Counted from the stretch's first letter, positions 8,416 through 17,034 are shown. The stretch is DNA of 41,921 nucleotides from an uncultured Clostridia bacterium (GCA_947628855.1 CANRBM010000007.1:1-41921), one strand, 5' to 3'. Made by a program: numbers and translations. Notes: generated by a model not told the origin, from the letters alone.

Positions 8416-10632
8416 TCAGTCGTCGTTTTTATTTTTGTGCAATATCTCGTTCAGAGTTTTATACACGGTAGCGACGTCGAGCGGTTTGGGGATATGTGCG
8501 TCCATACCGGCTTGACGGCTTTTTTCTTCATCTTCTGCGAAAGCGTTTGCAGTCATAGCCAAAATGGGTATGGTCGCGGCGTCTTTCCGATCCATAGCGC
8601 GAATTGCTCTTGTCGCGGCATAGCCGTCCATATTCGGCATTTGTATGTCCATAAGGATCATATCAAAATATCCCGGCGCCGATCGCTCGAAAAGCTCCAC
8701 TGCCTGTTTGCCATCCACCGCTTCGACGATCTCGGCTCCTGTTTCCGCTCCCAGCAGTTCAACGGCGATCTCGCGGTTGAGTTCATTATCTTCCGCCAGC
8801 AATATGCGTTTACCTTTAAAATCGTACACCGTTTCGGAAATATCGTTATCGTAAGTCACCAAACTTTCGTCCCATACTATGGGTTCGGCTCCTTCAATTG
8901 CGGTGAAGGGGATACAAACCGAGAAAGTGCTCCCCTCCCCAAAGACGCTCTTTAATTTCACGCTGCCGCCCATCATCTCGGTAAACCGCTTAACGATAGA
9001 AAGTCCGAGACCTGTACCGCCAAACTTGTGGGCAACGCCCGTATTTTCCTGTTCAAAAGCCTCGAATATCTTGTCGAAATTTTCTTCTTTTATGCCGATG
9101 CCCGTATCGGATACTTCAAACAACAGCCAAAGACGGTCATTTTCACGTTTCGCCTCCGTTATGTGCAGGGAAATTTTCCCGTCGGGAGCCGTGAACTTTA
9201 TGGCGTTGGAGAGCAGGTTGGAAAGTATCTGATTCAATCTTAAAGAATCGCCGATCAAAATATTGTCCACGCGTCCGGTGAGTATGGTTTCAAACAAGAG
9301 ACCCTTTGATTCCGCTTGAGTCTTATACACGCTCACCAGACTTTCAAGGAATAGGTGCAGATCGAATCGTTCATAGTTCATTTCAAGCTTTCCGCTCTCG
9401 ATCTTTGACATATCGAGTATGTCGTTGATAAGAGCGAGCAAATGCTTTGATGAGAGAGAAACTTTTTTGAGACAGTCCTCCACTTTTGACGGGTCGTTCA
9501 GATTTTGTCGCGCGATGGTACTCATGCCGATGATGCCGTTCATAGGGGTACGGATCTCGTGACTCATACGGCTCAAGAATTCGCTTTTTGCTCGGTTGGC
9601 ATTTTCTGCGCGCTCCTGCGCCGCCCGAGCTGCCTCGTTGGCTTGAACGAGCGCGTGAGTGTGCCTGCGCAAATTTATATAGTATATGAGGAACAGTATT
9701 GAGATCGATACCAATATTATGACCAGCACGACGATCGCGTGCACATTCAACTGTTGAGTTTGCTTGGACACCAATTGATCGATCACGTCATAGGGTATCT
9801 GCACGAGCATCAACCAGTCGGTCCCCTCGATCGGGGCGTAGTACATACATTGAAGATGGCTGCCTGCGTAAAAGATCGTCATGCCCGAGGAACGGGACTC
9901 AAAGTCGGCGCGCACCTGCTCCAAAGAATATCCCTCGTTGAATGTGGCGTAGGTCTCAAGTTTGGTGAGTACGTTTGTGCCGAGTGGCAGATCGTCATTG
10001 AAGGTGTTATGAATGATGAAACTGCCTTTACTTGTCGCTATACTTGCGCAAGTTTGCGTTTCGGAATTTTGCAGCGCCATATGTGAACTGAAAGACTCGT
10101 TCGTCAGACCTGCCAACATCGCTATAAAGGTATTTCCTCCGTAAACGATCGGGTCTATCGTTACGCCCACAAGGATCATATTTTCATTGAGCAGCGCTTC
10201 GTTGTACGAGATGCGATTGCTTTTTCCTTGAAGAAGATCTGCCAAAAAGCTGAGCCGAGAGGCTGCAGGCCTTACGCCGTCCACCGAGTAGTAAAGAGAG
10301 TTTTCGTCAAGAAAAGCCAAAAAATGAAAATCGTTGTGCTCCTGCGCATTTTGAAGGAAGGCGGTCAAAGCGGCTTGATCTTTCAAGTCGTCGTCATTCA
10401 CGCTGTCGGCGATAGTGTGCAAAGCGGAGAAACGCGCGTTCAGCCCCGTATCGAAATGACTGTCGATCTGAGCGGTCAGCTCTTGAAGATACATTCGATT
10501 TAATTTTTCTCCGGACGACAGAGTGATCTGCTCGGAGGATACGATCAGCCAAACGAAACAACCGGCGCAGATCGCCAAGACCAAAAACGTCAGCATCAAA
10601 TATAATAGACGTGATCTCTTTTGTTCATTCAT
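8416..10632 (-). CDS. Membrane hybrid sensor histidine kinase with receiver domain
   Basis: 738 residues. A membrane helix (12-32) and a second (298-320) bound a roughly 265-residue extracellular sensor region with Cache-like character. The HisKA domain has the phospho-His in FLSRMSHEIRTPMNG (H358). The HATPase domain shows the N box around N476 (LLSNAIKFT), the G1 box DTGIGI (509-514) and G2 GGTGLGL. A C-terminal REC domain has DIQMPNMDG (D662) and K716. There is no HPt domain, so phosphate must pass to a separate HPt, probably the one at 3357-3716. The gene begins inside the end of the lipoprotein gene (8-bp overlap), indicating translational coupling and a joint role: the lipoprotein is probably its extracellular ligand-binding partner. 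Confidence 0.94.
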   Translation of the reverse strand: MNEQKRSRLLYLMLTFLVLAICAGCFVWLIVSSEQITLSSGEKLNRMYLQELTAQIDSHFDTGLNARFSALHTIADSVNDDDLKDQAALTAFLQNAQEHNDFHFLAFLDENSLYYSVDGVRPAASRLSFLADLLQGKSNRISYNEALLNENMILVGVTIDPIVYGGNTFIAMLAGLTNESFSSHMALQNSETQTCASIATSKGSFIIHNTFNDDLPLGTNVLTKLETYATFNEGYSLEQVRADFESRSSGMTIFYAGSHLQCMYYAPIEGTDWLMLVQIPYDVIDQLVSKQTQQLNVHAIVVLVIILVSISILFLIYYINLRRHTHALVQANEAARAAQERAENANRAKSEFLSRMSHEIRTPMNGIIGMSTIARQNLNDPSKVEDCLKKVSLSSKHLLALINDILDMSKIESGKLEMNYERFDLHLFLESLVSVYKTQAESKGLLFETILTGRVDNILIGDSLRLNQILSNLLSNAIKFTAPDGKISLHITEAKRENDRLWLLFEVSDTGIGIKEENFDKIFEAFEQENTGVAHKFGGTGLGLSIVKRFTEMMGGSVKLKSVFGEGSTFSVCIPFTAIEGAEPIVWDESLVTYDNDISETVYDFKGKRILLAEDNELNREIAVELLGAETGAEIVEAVDGKQAVELFERSAPGYFDMILMDIQMPNMDGYAATRAIRAMDRKDAATIPILAMTANAFAEDEEKSRQAGMDAHIPKPLDVATVYKTLNEILHKNKNDD

Positions 10633-12577
10633 TGTCTTTCACCACCTTGATCCGCCCCTCCGGCACAAGCAGGATAGCCTCGCCGTTGTGGTTTTGGAAA
10701 TAAAGCTGCAAAGCGTCGCCAAAGGTCTTGTCTGTTTCCTGTACGAGCTCGACTCCGTCTGCCCTCGGAGCAGTATCGCTGAAGACGTTCAGCATCGTAA
10801 AGCCGTCGCCGTTGTTGTCCAGATAGCCCTCTTTTCCACACATGTAGGAAGTTACGGCGATCTTGTATGTCGCGGATTCGTCGAAAGCCGAGCCGTCGGG
10901 AAGGGTGATATCCAGCAATTTTGCCGGACTGTTTCCCTCGGGAGCTCGATAAGAATAGCATAGCCCCGATACGTTCAGAAATCTGCCGCCGGGAATGCCG
11001 TTCTCTTGAATGAGGCGCGTCAGACCGTTTTGGAGCAATTCCCTTATTACGGACCCCTTTACTTTCAACACCACGATAGTGTTGCCGTACGGGCATACCA
11101 CGTCAAGATCGCTGCCGAAAACGTTGCCCTCATAGAGACTGCCCCTGATGGATCCGCCGTTTGCAAAAGCGATGTCCGCGCCTGTCATTTCTCTTATGGC
11201 GTCGGTGACAAGATTGCCGATACCCGTTTCTTCGCGTCGCACATTGTAGTTTTCATAGATCATATCGCCTGCCACTACGCCTATCAGCGTTTGGTCGTAT
11301 TCGATATCCTTGTCTCCCGACAGGAAATAGTGATCCACATTGGAGAGCGCCTCCGTAATATCTATCTCGTTTGAGAGAACGGACACCATGTTGCGGCCGA
11401 AGTACAGGAGCAGTTTGGCAGGGAACTTTACGTTGTATATATAGCCGTTCGAGATGCAACCCGAAAGACCTTCGGGCACTTTTTCTGGAACGGGAACGTT
11501 TGCGGCAAGATAAGATTGTGACGCGCCGCAGTCTTTGATAAATGCGGCTTGACCCTCCGCGGTGGACAAAACGGACAGGACCTGCTTGGCGGCTCTTAAA
11601 ACGTTTTCTTTCCCGGGGCCTGCCAAAGAAGAATTCAACCCAAAATATGCAGACGGGGCAACGATCGTCCAGGGAGCGTTGCCTTCATCGCTGAGGAAAG
11701 GAAGCATGGCAAATTCATATTCGTCGCTTTCTAAGTTAAGAGTGTCAAAAAAATGGACCGTACTGTATGTGAGCATCATTGTTCCGTCCAGCATACGCTC
11801 ACGGACGGGAGTCATATTGCTACGGTTGTTTGTCAAGTGCTCCGGGGAAAGATAACCTTTATCCACCATAGCGGACGATAGGTCGAGACAGTCGGCCATG
11901 CCTCTGACAAAGGTGTCCTCTCTTTTTGTGAGGCGATCCCTCCAGATCACACCCTCGGATCGTCCCAAAAAGTCCGGGACTTGTGTGCCTATGAAATAGG
12001 AAGATACGTTGGTCATATCCGTGGATTCGATCGCAAACATGACCCCGTCGCCGCCAATGCCCAGCCCGCGCTCCGCCGCCGCGTCAAGCATTGACATCAG
12101 TGCGCCGGTAGAGGAAGGGGGTTCGGTCACGCCGATCTGTTTTGCAAGTGTGACATTGTATATATAGCCCGAATATTGACCGGGCAGCGGAAGAAACAGC
12201 GTTTTGCCGTCGATGAGCAAGCTTTGGGAAATACTTGCTTGGTATAAAGATGAAAACTCCTCTGCGCTGAGATCCATCGCATAATTGCGCACATCTCCTG
12301 TAGGCATCGTGGTGGTGATAATGTCAGAACCATGACCCGTACGCAGGCGGCGTTCGCTCTCGCCGTCGATCGTTGCCTTGGCATTGCGCTCGACCCGAAG
12401 ATCGATATTTTGATATTTGGACTCCACAAGCGATTCGAAGTTTGGCAGCTCCATAGTGTACAGCATAGTCACCGAGACCTTTTCATCGTCATTCGAAGGG
12501 ACGGGATCGTGGTTGCAGCCCGCCAACTGGAATACCACCAAACAGATAAGTATCGCTAAGAGAAATTTCTTTTTCAC
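10625..12577 (-). CDS. Lipoprotein: solute-binding-like module fused to a 5'-nucleotidase C-terminal domain
   Basis: A GTG start gives 650 residues with a lipoprotein signal (lipobox LAGC, lipidated Cys21), so it sits on the outer face of the membrane. Residues about 33-385 resemble an extracellular solute-binding protein of ABC-importer type. Residues about 432-610 match the 5'-nucleotidase C-terminal (substrate-binding) domain: ETGIGNLVTDAIREMTGADI, then FANGGSIRG (471-479), VxPxxNxIVVLKVKG and a late GGRFLNVSGL. The metallophosphoesterase catalytic domain that normally precedes it is absent, so nucleotidase activity is unlikely. With the coupled hybrid kinase downstream, it reads as a two-headed ligand sensor, possibly for nucleotides plus another solute. 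Ligands are inference. Confidence 0.85.
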   Translation of the reverse strand: MKKKFLLAILICLVVFQLAGCNHDPVPSNDDEKVSVTMLYTMELPNFESLVESKYQNIDLRVERNAKATIDGESERRLRTGHGSDIITTTMPTGDVRNYAMDLSAEEFSSLYQASISQSLLIDGKTLFLPLPGQYSGYIYNVTLAKQIGVTEPPSSTGALMSMLDAAAERGLGIGGDGVMFAIESTDMTNVSSYFIGTQVPDFLGRSEGVIWRDRLTKREDTFVRGMADCLDLSSAMVDKGYLSPEHLTNNRSNMTPVRERMLDGTMMLTYSTVHFFDTLNLESDEYEFAMLPFLSDEGNAPWTIVAPSAYFGLNSSLAGPGKENVLRAAKQVLSVLSTAEGQAAFIKDCGASQSYLAANVPVPEKVPEGLSGCISNGYIYNVKFPAKLLLYFGRNMVSVLSNEIDITEALSNVDHYFLSGDKDIEYDQTLIGVVAGDMIYENYNVRREETGIGNLVTDAIREMTGADIAFANGGSIRGSLYEGNVFGSDLDVVCPYGNTIVVLKVKGSVIRELLQNGLTRLIQENGIPGGRFLNVSGLCYSYRAPEGNSPAKLLDITLPDGSAFDESATYKIAVTSYMCGKEGYLDNNGDGFTMLNVFSDTAPRADGVELVQETDKTFGDALQLYFQNHNGEAILLVPEGRIKVVKDNE

Positions 12578-12609
12578 AATACAAATATTTTTACTCCGAG
12601 TATGACATC

Positions 12610-12638
12610 ATTTTAGCAATTTTCAAGGCATAAGTCAA
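12610..12638 (-). promoter_or_regulatory. Promoter of the lipoprotein-kinase operon
   Basis: Minus strand TTGACT (12633-12638), 17-bp spacer, TAAAAT (12610-12615), ending about 33 bases before the GTG start at 12577. GGAG lies about 17 bases from the start codon, so translation initiation may be weak. Confidence 0.65.
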
Positions 12639-12644
12639 GAGTTA

Positions 12645-12747
12645 TGCTGCCATCGCGGAGATAGCGAAGGACTATGGATGGTCGGCGCAGGATCCCGCTG
12701 TCGTAAAATGCGACAAAAACCGCTACAATCTTTTGATTTTATTCGGC
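12645..12747. repeat. Diverged ~105-bp dispersed repeat, copy 1
   Basis: This block aligns end to end with 20093-20198. It begins TGCT(G/A)CCATCGC, and has a nearly identical second half around ACAAAAACCGC and TTTTGATTTTATT(C/T)GGC. No protein frame is conserved convincingly. Both copies lie 60-115 bp to the left of a 31-bp tRNA-3'-like motif. Confidence 0.6.
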
Positions 12748-12805
12748 TGATTTCAAAAATGCCAAAAAACTTTAAACGTTCATTGAGGTTTGTTTGAGGT
12801 TGCAC

Positions 12806-12836
12806 TTGGCGGAATGTCGGCATGCGAATTTGAACT
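12806..12836 (-). repeat. 31-bp tRNA-3'-like motif, copy 1
   Basis: On the plus strand it reads TTGGCGG...TTGAACT; on the minus strand it starts AGTTCAA (like a T loop) and ends CCGCCAA (like discriminator plus CCA). It is 27/31 identical to 15282-15312 and shares its ends with 20313-20343. The TTCAA-to-CCA distance is five bases longer than in a real tRNA, so it is not an intact tRNA end. Bases just before it (GTTGCACTTGGCGGA) match the sequence just outside tRNA-Ser at 28526-28540. Confidence 0.5.
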
Positions 12837-12936
12837 ATTTGCGTTAACAGACAAAATTTGTATATTTGATTTGCATTTTCCGCCAACAATGTTAAAATAA
12901 GTTTATCACAAAATTTTACAAATTCGCAGAGGCACA

Positions 12937-15003
12937 ATGAAAAAGAAAATGCTCATCATATCCGTCACTATCTTGCTGGTGGTCGCTCTGCTTGTGGCCA
13001 TAATATTCGCTCTCATCCTGCCGGCATTGCGCGGCAAAGACGAAACCGAATTTGAGTTTGATGCAGGAAATTTGGCGATCGAAAAACAACTTTATCCCAC
13101 ATCGCATGGAGGCAGGACTTTTTATGTGGCTGCCGACGGAAATGACATTGACCACGCTGACGGCTCCATAGAAAATCCCTACAACATCGACGCACTCAGA
13201 TGGTTTACTCGACCGATCAACGATCCTCAATGGAAGGCAAGCCACTTTTTCAAGCCCGGCGACCAAATTTTGCTCAAGCGCGGAGATGTTTTCAAAGCAA
13301 ACCTGGAAATACATTTTTGCTATGGCGAAAAAGACAACCCGATCACCATTGCGTCATATGGAGACTCGGACAAAAGACCCATCATTGAAATCACCCACGG
13401 CGCGGGTCTTTTGGATCTTGCAAACGCCGGATCGGCGGCTGTGATAATTCACGAATGTTCAAACATTGTAGTTCGAGATTTGGAAATCAATATCAAATGG
13501 ACATCCAGAAGAACTTTCATTTCCGACGGGGCCGGCGGAATTGTTGTCGCGTATGACGAAGTCGGAGAAGACAAATATGAAAATGTTTATATCGTGAACA
13601 ATGTCATTCACTCCGAGTGCATTGAGTCTGAAAATCCTTGTGATGCAAACACTTTTGGGATCAGACTCAACAGTTATGAACAGACTTATGATTTATCTCC
13701 GGACGACTTTGCCCTTACCGGTTTTTATTGCACAGACAACCTTGTATATAATGTGGGAAGGGCAGGAATTTCCACACAGGGATGGATACAGGAAGACAAC
13801 ATGTCGCAAATGAAATTCACGCTTTTTAACGATGTTCACTTGGACAACAATATTGTGCATGATGTCGGCACGATCGGAATATTTGCCGGCGCTGCAACAG
13901 GTTGTACAATGAATCGCAACCTCGTTTATAACACGGGAATGTATGTGTGCGCCGATGGCGAGGATCCGCAAGAAGGCGAAGGCGGACTTATGTCCATTTG
14001 TCTTAAAGACAGCGAGATCAAATATAACGTCACCTACAACAACTTTCGCCAAGGCATTGTGAATGACGGGATCGGCATTGACATTGACTGGAATTGCATG
14101 AATATTGTTGTACAATACAACTATGTTTATGCCTGCGACGGCAGCGGCATCGGAACGATGGCAAATTATAATTGCAAAATATTGAACAATCGCGTCGTGG
14201 ACAACCGCATCATCACAAACCATCCCGGGCAAATTTCCGTGTGCGATTTTGTGCCTTGGGGAAAAGAGGGCGAAACAGCACGCAAATATATTGGCTACAA
14301 CTCGCCGGATCTTCTAACGGTGAGAAATCTTGAAATTGCCGAAAACTTTGTGTCTGCCGCTCCTCACAATGGCGAAGGCGTCAATCCGGATTTTCCGGGC
14401 AAATGTTTGTTTTATGCAAGACGCGGAAACGGCGAAGGCGATTGGACCGGCAACACTTTTCACGACAACCGTGTGTTCTATTCCGGCACCGGCAACGATT
14501 TTTACTATAATATGATTGTCAACGAAAACGACGATCTTCAAGCCACCGTCACTTGGGACAAATTCTATAGCAACAAATATTTTGCAAAAGATCTGTCGTC
14601 TTTCAATTGCCTGGACGAAACGGCATACGACCACGATGAAAACGCAATGCTTGTTCCTCTTTGCACGGATTTTTCAAGTTGGGCAAAAAGAGATCTCGGC
14701 TCGACGTTTGAACATTACACCCCCGACATCAGACCCGGCAAGCCGTCAAACGCAAAAATCAAATTTGAAAACGGAAAATTGAGCCTGTCCTGGAACAGAT
14801 CGGAGGGCGACGTTTGGCATTACAATATTTATAAAGTCGGCGAAGGCGAAGAGACGAGTTATCGCAACTTGCAGGCGCAAACAAAAACCACTTCATTTGA
14901 CTTTGCCCCCGAAGAAAAAGGCGTGTTCTACATCATCATTCAGCCGGAAAGCAACATGGGCATATTCGGCGAAGCGCTGAAGATCAAGATCTCGCTGAAA
15001 TGA
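12937..15003 (+). CDS. Secreted or membrane-anchored right-handed parallel beta-helix protein with C-terminal FN3-like domain
   Basis: 688 residues. An N-terminal hydrophobic helix (5-30) anchors or exports the protein. YVAADGNDxDxADGSxxNPYN (about 65-87) is the common entry sequence of beta-helix polysaccharide lyase/glycosidase-like proteins, and the following 450 residues are rich in the NNIVHDVG/NRVVDN type Asn-rich coil repeats. The last about 90 residues (PGKPSNAKIKF...LSLSWN...YNIYKV) look like fibronectin type III. It probably binds or cleaves a polysaccharide at the cell surface; catalytic residues cannot be assigned by eye. The coding sequence is AT-richer than the pilus and kinase genes, and the gene is bracketed by direct copies of a 31-bp motif (12806 and 15282), which suggests acquisition by transfer. 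The ribosome site is weak (AGAGGCACA before ATG). Confidence 0.85.
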   Translation: MKKKMLIISVTILLVVALLVAIIFALILPALRGKDETEFEFDAGNLAIEKQLYPTSHGGRTFYVAADGNDIDHADGSIENPYNIDALRWFTRPINDPQWKASHFFKPGDQILLKRGDVFKANLEIHFCYGEKDNPITIASYGDSDKRPIIEITHGAGLLDLANAGSAAVIIHECSNIVVRDLEINIKWTSRRTFISDGAGGIVVAYDEVGEDKYENVYIVNNVIHSECIESENPCDANTFGIRLNSYEQTYDLSPDDFALTGFYCTDNLVYNVGRAGISTQGWIQEDNMSQMKFTLFNDVHLDNNIVHDVGTIGIFAGAATGCTMNRNLVYNTGMYVCADGEDPQEGEGGLMSICLKDSEIKYNVTYNNFRQGIVNDGIGIDIDWNCMNIVVQYNYVYACDGSGIGTMANYNCKILNNRVVDNRIITNHPGQISVCDFVPWGKEGETARKYIGYNSPDLLTVRNLEIAENFVSAAPHNGEGVNPDFPGKCLFYARRGNGEGDWTGNTFHDNRVFYSGTGNDFYYNMIVNENDDLQATVTWDKFYSNKYFAKDLSSFNCLDETAYDHDENAMLVPLCTDFSSWAKRDLGSTFEHYTPDIRPGKPSNAKIKFENGKLSLSWNRSEGDVWHYNIYKVGEGEETSYRNLQAQTKTTSFDFAPEEKGVFYIIIQPESNMGIFGEALKIKISLK

Positions 15004-15031
15004 ACAAAGTATGATGGAAATTTGCAACAAA

Positions 15032-15094
15032 AAACAACTCGCTTGAACAAAAAGAGTTCAAACGAGTTGTACTTGGCAAAGAAGCAGGGATTTG
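15032..15094 (-). repeat. Left end repeat of the putative island: 3' tRNA-Ser fragment plus terminator
   Basis: Matches 28491-28553 at 59 of 63 positions. On the minus strand it contains the last about 20 bases of tRNA-Ser (AAATCCCTGCTTCT then TTGCCA instead of CCGCCA), followed by the same CAACTCG...CGAGTTG stem-loop and T-run that terminate the real tRNA. This is what an att duplication left by tRNA-targeted insertion looks like. Confidence 0.7.
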
Positions 15095-15281
15095 TAGTGA
15101 CGGAGTCCCGTAATAGTGGAGCGAGAGAGTTTACTCGCTACGATTAAAATCGTCCGCCTTTTTTTAAAAGTCGGCGTGACACGTCAGCCTGGCGGGACAG
15201 GTTTGAGGAGCGAAGCGACGGCGCATCGCAGATGCGTGAAATACTTGCGCAAAAATAAAAGCCCACAAAAGTGAGCTGTTA
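15095..15281. other. Hairpin-rich non-coding stretch with a minus-strand terminator at 15251-15277
   Basis: Several short inverted repeats are visible (AGCGAG...CTCGCT near 15120-15140; CGATTAAAATCG near 15139-15150; GCATCGCAGATGC near 15222-15234). On the minus strand AGCTCAC-TTTT-GTGGGCT followed by TTTTATTTTT forms an intrinsic terminator, directly after the tRNA-like motif at 15282-15312. No gene is visible. Confidence 0.45.
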
Positions 15282-15312
15282 TTGGCGGCACGTCGGCATC
15301 CGCATTTGAACT
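15282..15312 (-). repeat. 31-bp tRNA-3'-like motif, copy 2
   Basis: 27/31 identical to 12806-12836 in the same orientation and followed on the minus strand by an intrinsic terminator, just as tRNA-Ser is. Together with copy 1 it brackets the beta-helix gene. Confidence 0.5.
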
Positions 15313-15412
15313 GAACTTATGCTATAATACTACGAGATCGCATTCAAGGACAAGAAAAACATAAACGGCAAGCGGCTACCATCTACGATGTATGCAAGAA
15401 CGTATGTGTATT

Positions 15413-15446
15413 AAAATAAAAGGCAGCGACAACTGCCTTTTATTTT
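15413..15446. terminator. Bidirectional intrinsic terminator after the DUF4143 ATPase gene
   Basis: AAAATAAAAGGCAG, a short loop, and CTGCCTTTTATTTT form a long A/T-flanked stem that ends five bases from the stop codon at 15451 on the minus strand. Confidence 0.8.
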
Positions 15447-15450
15447 ACAA

Positions 15451-16677
15451 TCAAATCAGCCATGCGGGTATGACAAGATCTCCCTTGCCCAAAGCAGACA
15501 AATGTTCCGCCATACAAACAATTGCACCTCTACCTACATTGAGTGTGGCTTTGTCTAAAACTCCGAAAGAGTTTAACATCCTGCTGTCGGGCATAGCTGT
15601 TTTTTTGATTTCTATTGGATATAGTGTTCCGTCTTTTTCCAAAATAACGTCAATCTCTTTTGCGTCGCGGTCCCGATAATAATAAAGATAAGGCTCTATC
15701 CCCGCATTTTGGTATCCTTTTATTATTTCGGAAATTACAAAGTTTTCAAACAATGCTCCGTTCATTGCGCCCACTTCGGCGTTTTCGGGAGTAGACCATT
15801 TTGTGAGATAGCACACAAGCCCCGTGTCATAAAAATAGAGTTTCGGCGTTTTCACAGTCCTTTTCAGCACATTGTTTGAATATGGATGAAGCAAAAACAC
15901 GATGCCGAGAGTTTCGAGTATATTCATCCAATTTTTTGCGGTTTGCACGTCTATGTCTGAGTCTTCCGCAATAGCGTTGTAGTTTATCATTTGCGCAGTC
16001 CTCGCCGCAACAGCCGTAATAAATCTGTTGAATTTTAGCGCGTTTATGGCGTCCGAAAGATAGCGCACGTCTCTTTCAAGATATGTGGAAAGATAGGACG
16101 AATAAAATATATTTCTATCCGTAACTTTTCCGCTCGCGATTGCTGGCATACTACCCTTCCAAATTCTTTGAAATATTTCGTCTGCCGTACATGGACTAAT
16201 CTTTGACATTTCCGTTGCAAGCGTGTCCACATCCAAAGTCAAAGGCAAATTGTTCGCGCCGTTTATTTCTCGTTGAGACAATGGCGAGATATGAAAAATT
16301 GCGACTCGTCCCGCAAGGGATTCGCTCACGCCTCTCATAAGGCGATATATCTGGGAGCCTGTCAGCCAGAAATCGCCCGCATTTTGATGTGAGTCCACAT
16401 AGATTTTGATATACGTGAAAAGGTTTGGGGCGTATTGAACTTCGTCTATGAGAATGGGCGGCTTGTATATCTGCAGAAACATAGCCGGGTCGTTTTGCGC
16501 CATATCTCTAAGGGAAAGATCGTCAAGTGAGACATATTTGCGCCCTATGCCTTCATCTTCCATGAGCTTTTTGAGCATAGTGGTCTTGCCCGCCTGTCTC
16601 GGTCCCGTAACGAGTATGGCAGGATAGGTTTTGCCAACTTCCATTATTTTTTGTTCAATATGTCTTTCAATATACAT
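15451..16677 (-). CDS. AAA ATPase with C-terminal DUF4143 (restriction-endonuclease-like fold)
   Basis: 408 residues from the ATG preceded by GAGAGG; upstream in-frame GTG is less likely. The N-terminal half is an AAA_14-type ATPase with Walker A GPRQAGKTT (about 25-33), Walker B LIDEVQY (76-82) and sensor-like WLTGSQ. The C-terminal half is DUF4143, ending in a nuclease-fold-like region (YYRDRDAKEIDVILEKDGTLYPIEIKK: D...E-x-K arrangement). These proteins are widespread and patchily distributed in bacteria and archaea, often near mobile or defence genes; the biochemical role is unknown. It has its own consensus promoter and terminator, so it is a stand-alone unit at the left edge of the island. 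Confidence 0.92.
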   Translation of the reverse strand: MYIERHIEQKIMEVGKTYPAILVTGPRQAGKTTMLKKLMEDEGIGRKYVSLDDLSLRDMAQNDPAMFLQIYKPPILIDEVQYAPNLFTYIKIYVDSHQNAGDFWLTGSQIYRLMRGVSESLAGRVAIFHISPLSQREINGANNLPLTLDVDTLATEMSKISPCTADEIFQRIWKGSMPAIASGKVTDRNIFYSSYLSTYLERDVRYLSDAINALKFNRFITAVAARTAQMINYNAIAEDSDIDVQTAKNWMNILETLGIVFLLHPYSNNVLKRTVKTPKLYFYDTGLVCYLTKWSTPENAEVGAMNGALFENFVISEIIKGYQNAGIEPYLYYYRDRDAKEIDVILEKDGTLYPIEIKKTAMPDSRMLNSFGVLDKATLNVGRGAIVCMAEHLSALGKGDLVIPAWLI

Positions 16678-16694
16678 ATACACCTCTCATCCCT

Positions 16695-16722
16695 ATTATA
16701 CACGCTTGAAATCGAGTGTCAA
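16695..16722 (-). promoter_or_regulatory. Promoter of the DUF4143 ATPase gene
   Basis: Minus strand TTGACA (16717-16722), 16-bp spacer, TATAAT (16695-16700), 17 bases before the ATG at 16677. An inverted repeat TCGGCAAA...TTTGCCGA just upstream (about 16731-16773) could be an operator. Confidence 0.75.
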
Positions 16723-16923
16723 TTATTTTTTCGGCAAATCTTGGATTATAATACAATTTTTGCCGAGAGTGTCAAAATTGTTTTGGTTTAGGTCGTATTG
16801 GCGAGAAAAGTGAGCGTTTTTTCTGCTCATTTTAGTCTTAAAAAAGCAACTAAATACTTACTTTTTAGGCGGTTTTAGTTCCTTGTAATCAATGCGAAAA
16901 TTATCTATGAACTATAAAAAATA

Positions 16924-16953
16924 TTGACAAACGGATGATTTTTTGGATATACT
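16924..16953 (+). promoter_or_regulatory. Promoter of the DUF3800 leader RNA
   Basis: TTGACA (16924-16929), 18-bp spacer, TATACT (16948-16953). Predicted transcription start near 16960, about 10 bases before the structured leader. Confidence 0.7.
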
Positions 16954-16969
16954 TATAACAAGAAAAATA

Positions 16970-17023
16970 CTTAGGGCTGGGTTGAAATTCCCTAGGTCAA
17001 CCGCGGCGGGGGCTATCCTCGCC
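16970..17023 (+). ncRNA. Structured leader RNA (H-type pseudoknot plus hairpin) upstream of a DUF3800 gene
   Basis: Stem 1 pairs CTTAGGG (16970-16976) with CCCTAGG (16990-16996): seven pairs, one G-U. Stem 2 pairs GGTTGA (16980-16985) with TCAACC (16997-17002): six Watson-Crick pairs. The strands interleave in the order 1-2-1'-2', the definition of an H-type pseudoknot, with a 3-nt and a 4-nt loop. A third hairpin pairs 17005-17011 with 17017-17023 (seven pairs, one G-U). The DUF3800 start codon is 11 nt further on and has no visible Shine-Dalgarno site. Conserved RNA motifs near DUF3800 genes are known from comparative genomics; I cannot say whether this one belongs to a described class. Confidence 0.65.
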
Positions 17024-17034
17024 AATTTATTTAT

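Noticed and set aside
12806..12836. Intact tRNA gene on the minus strand at each TTGGCGG...TTGAACT motif
   Set aside because: The T-loop-like TTCAA lies five bases too far from CCA, and no D arm or anticodon arm can be found upstream.
16970..17023. HDV-like or other self-cleaving ribozyme
   Set aside because: The nested double pseudoknot is absent: no P3 or P4 hairpin lies between the interleaved strands. A simple H-type pseudoknot plus a separate hairpin fits better.
16970..17023. Type III toxin-antitoxin RNA of ToxI type
   Set aside because: ToxI RNAs are tandem repeats of a 34-40-nt pseudoknot followed by a terminator before the toxin gene; only one unit is seen, and the gene is DUF3800, not ToxN.
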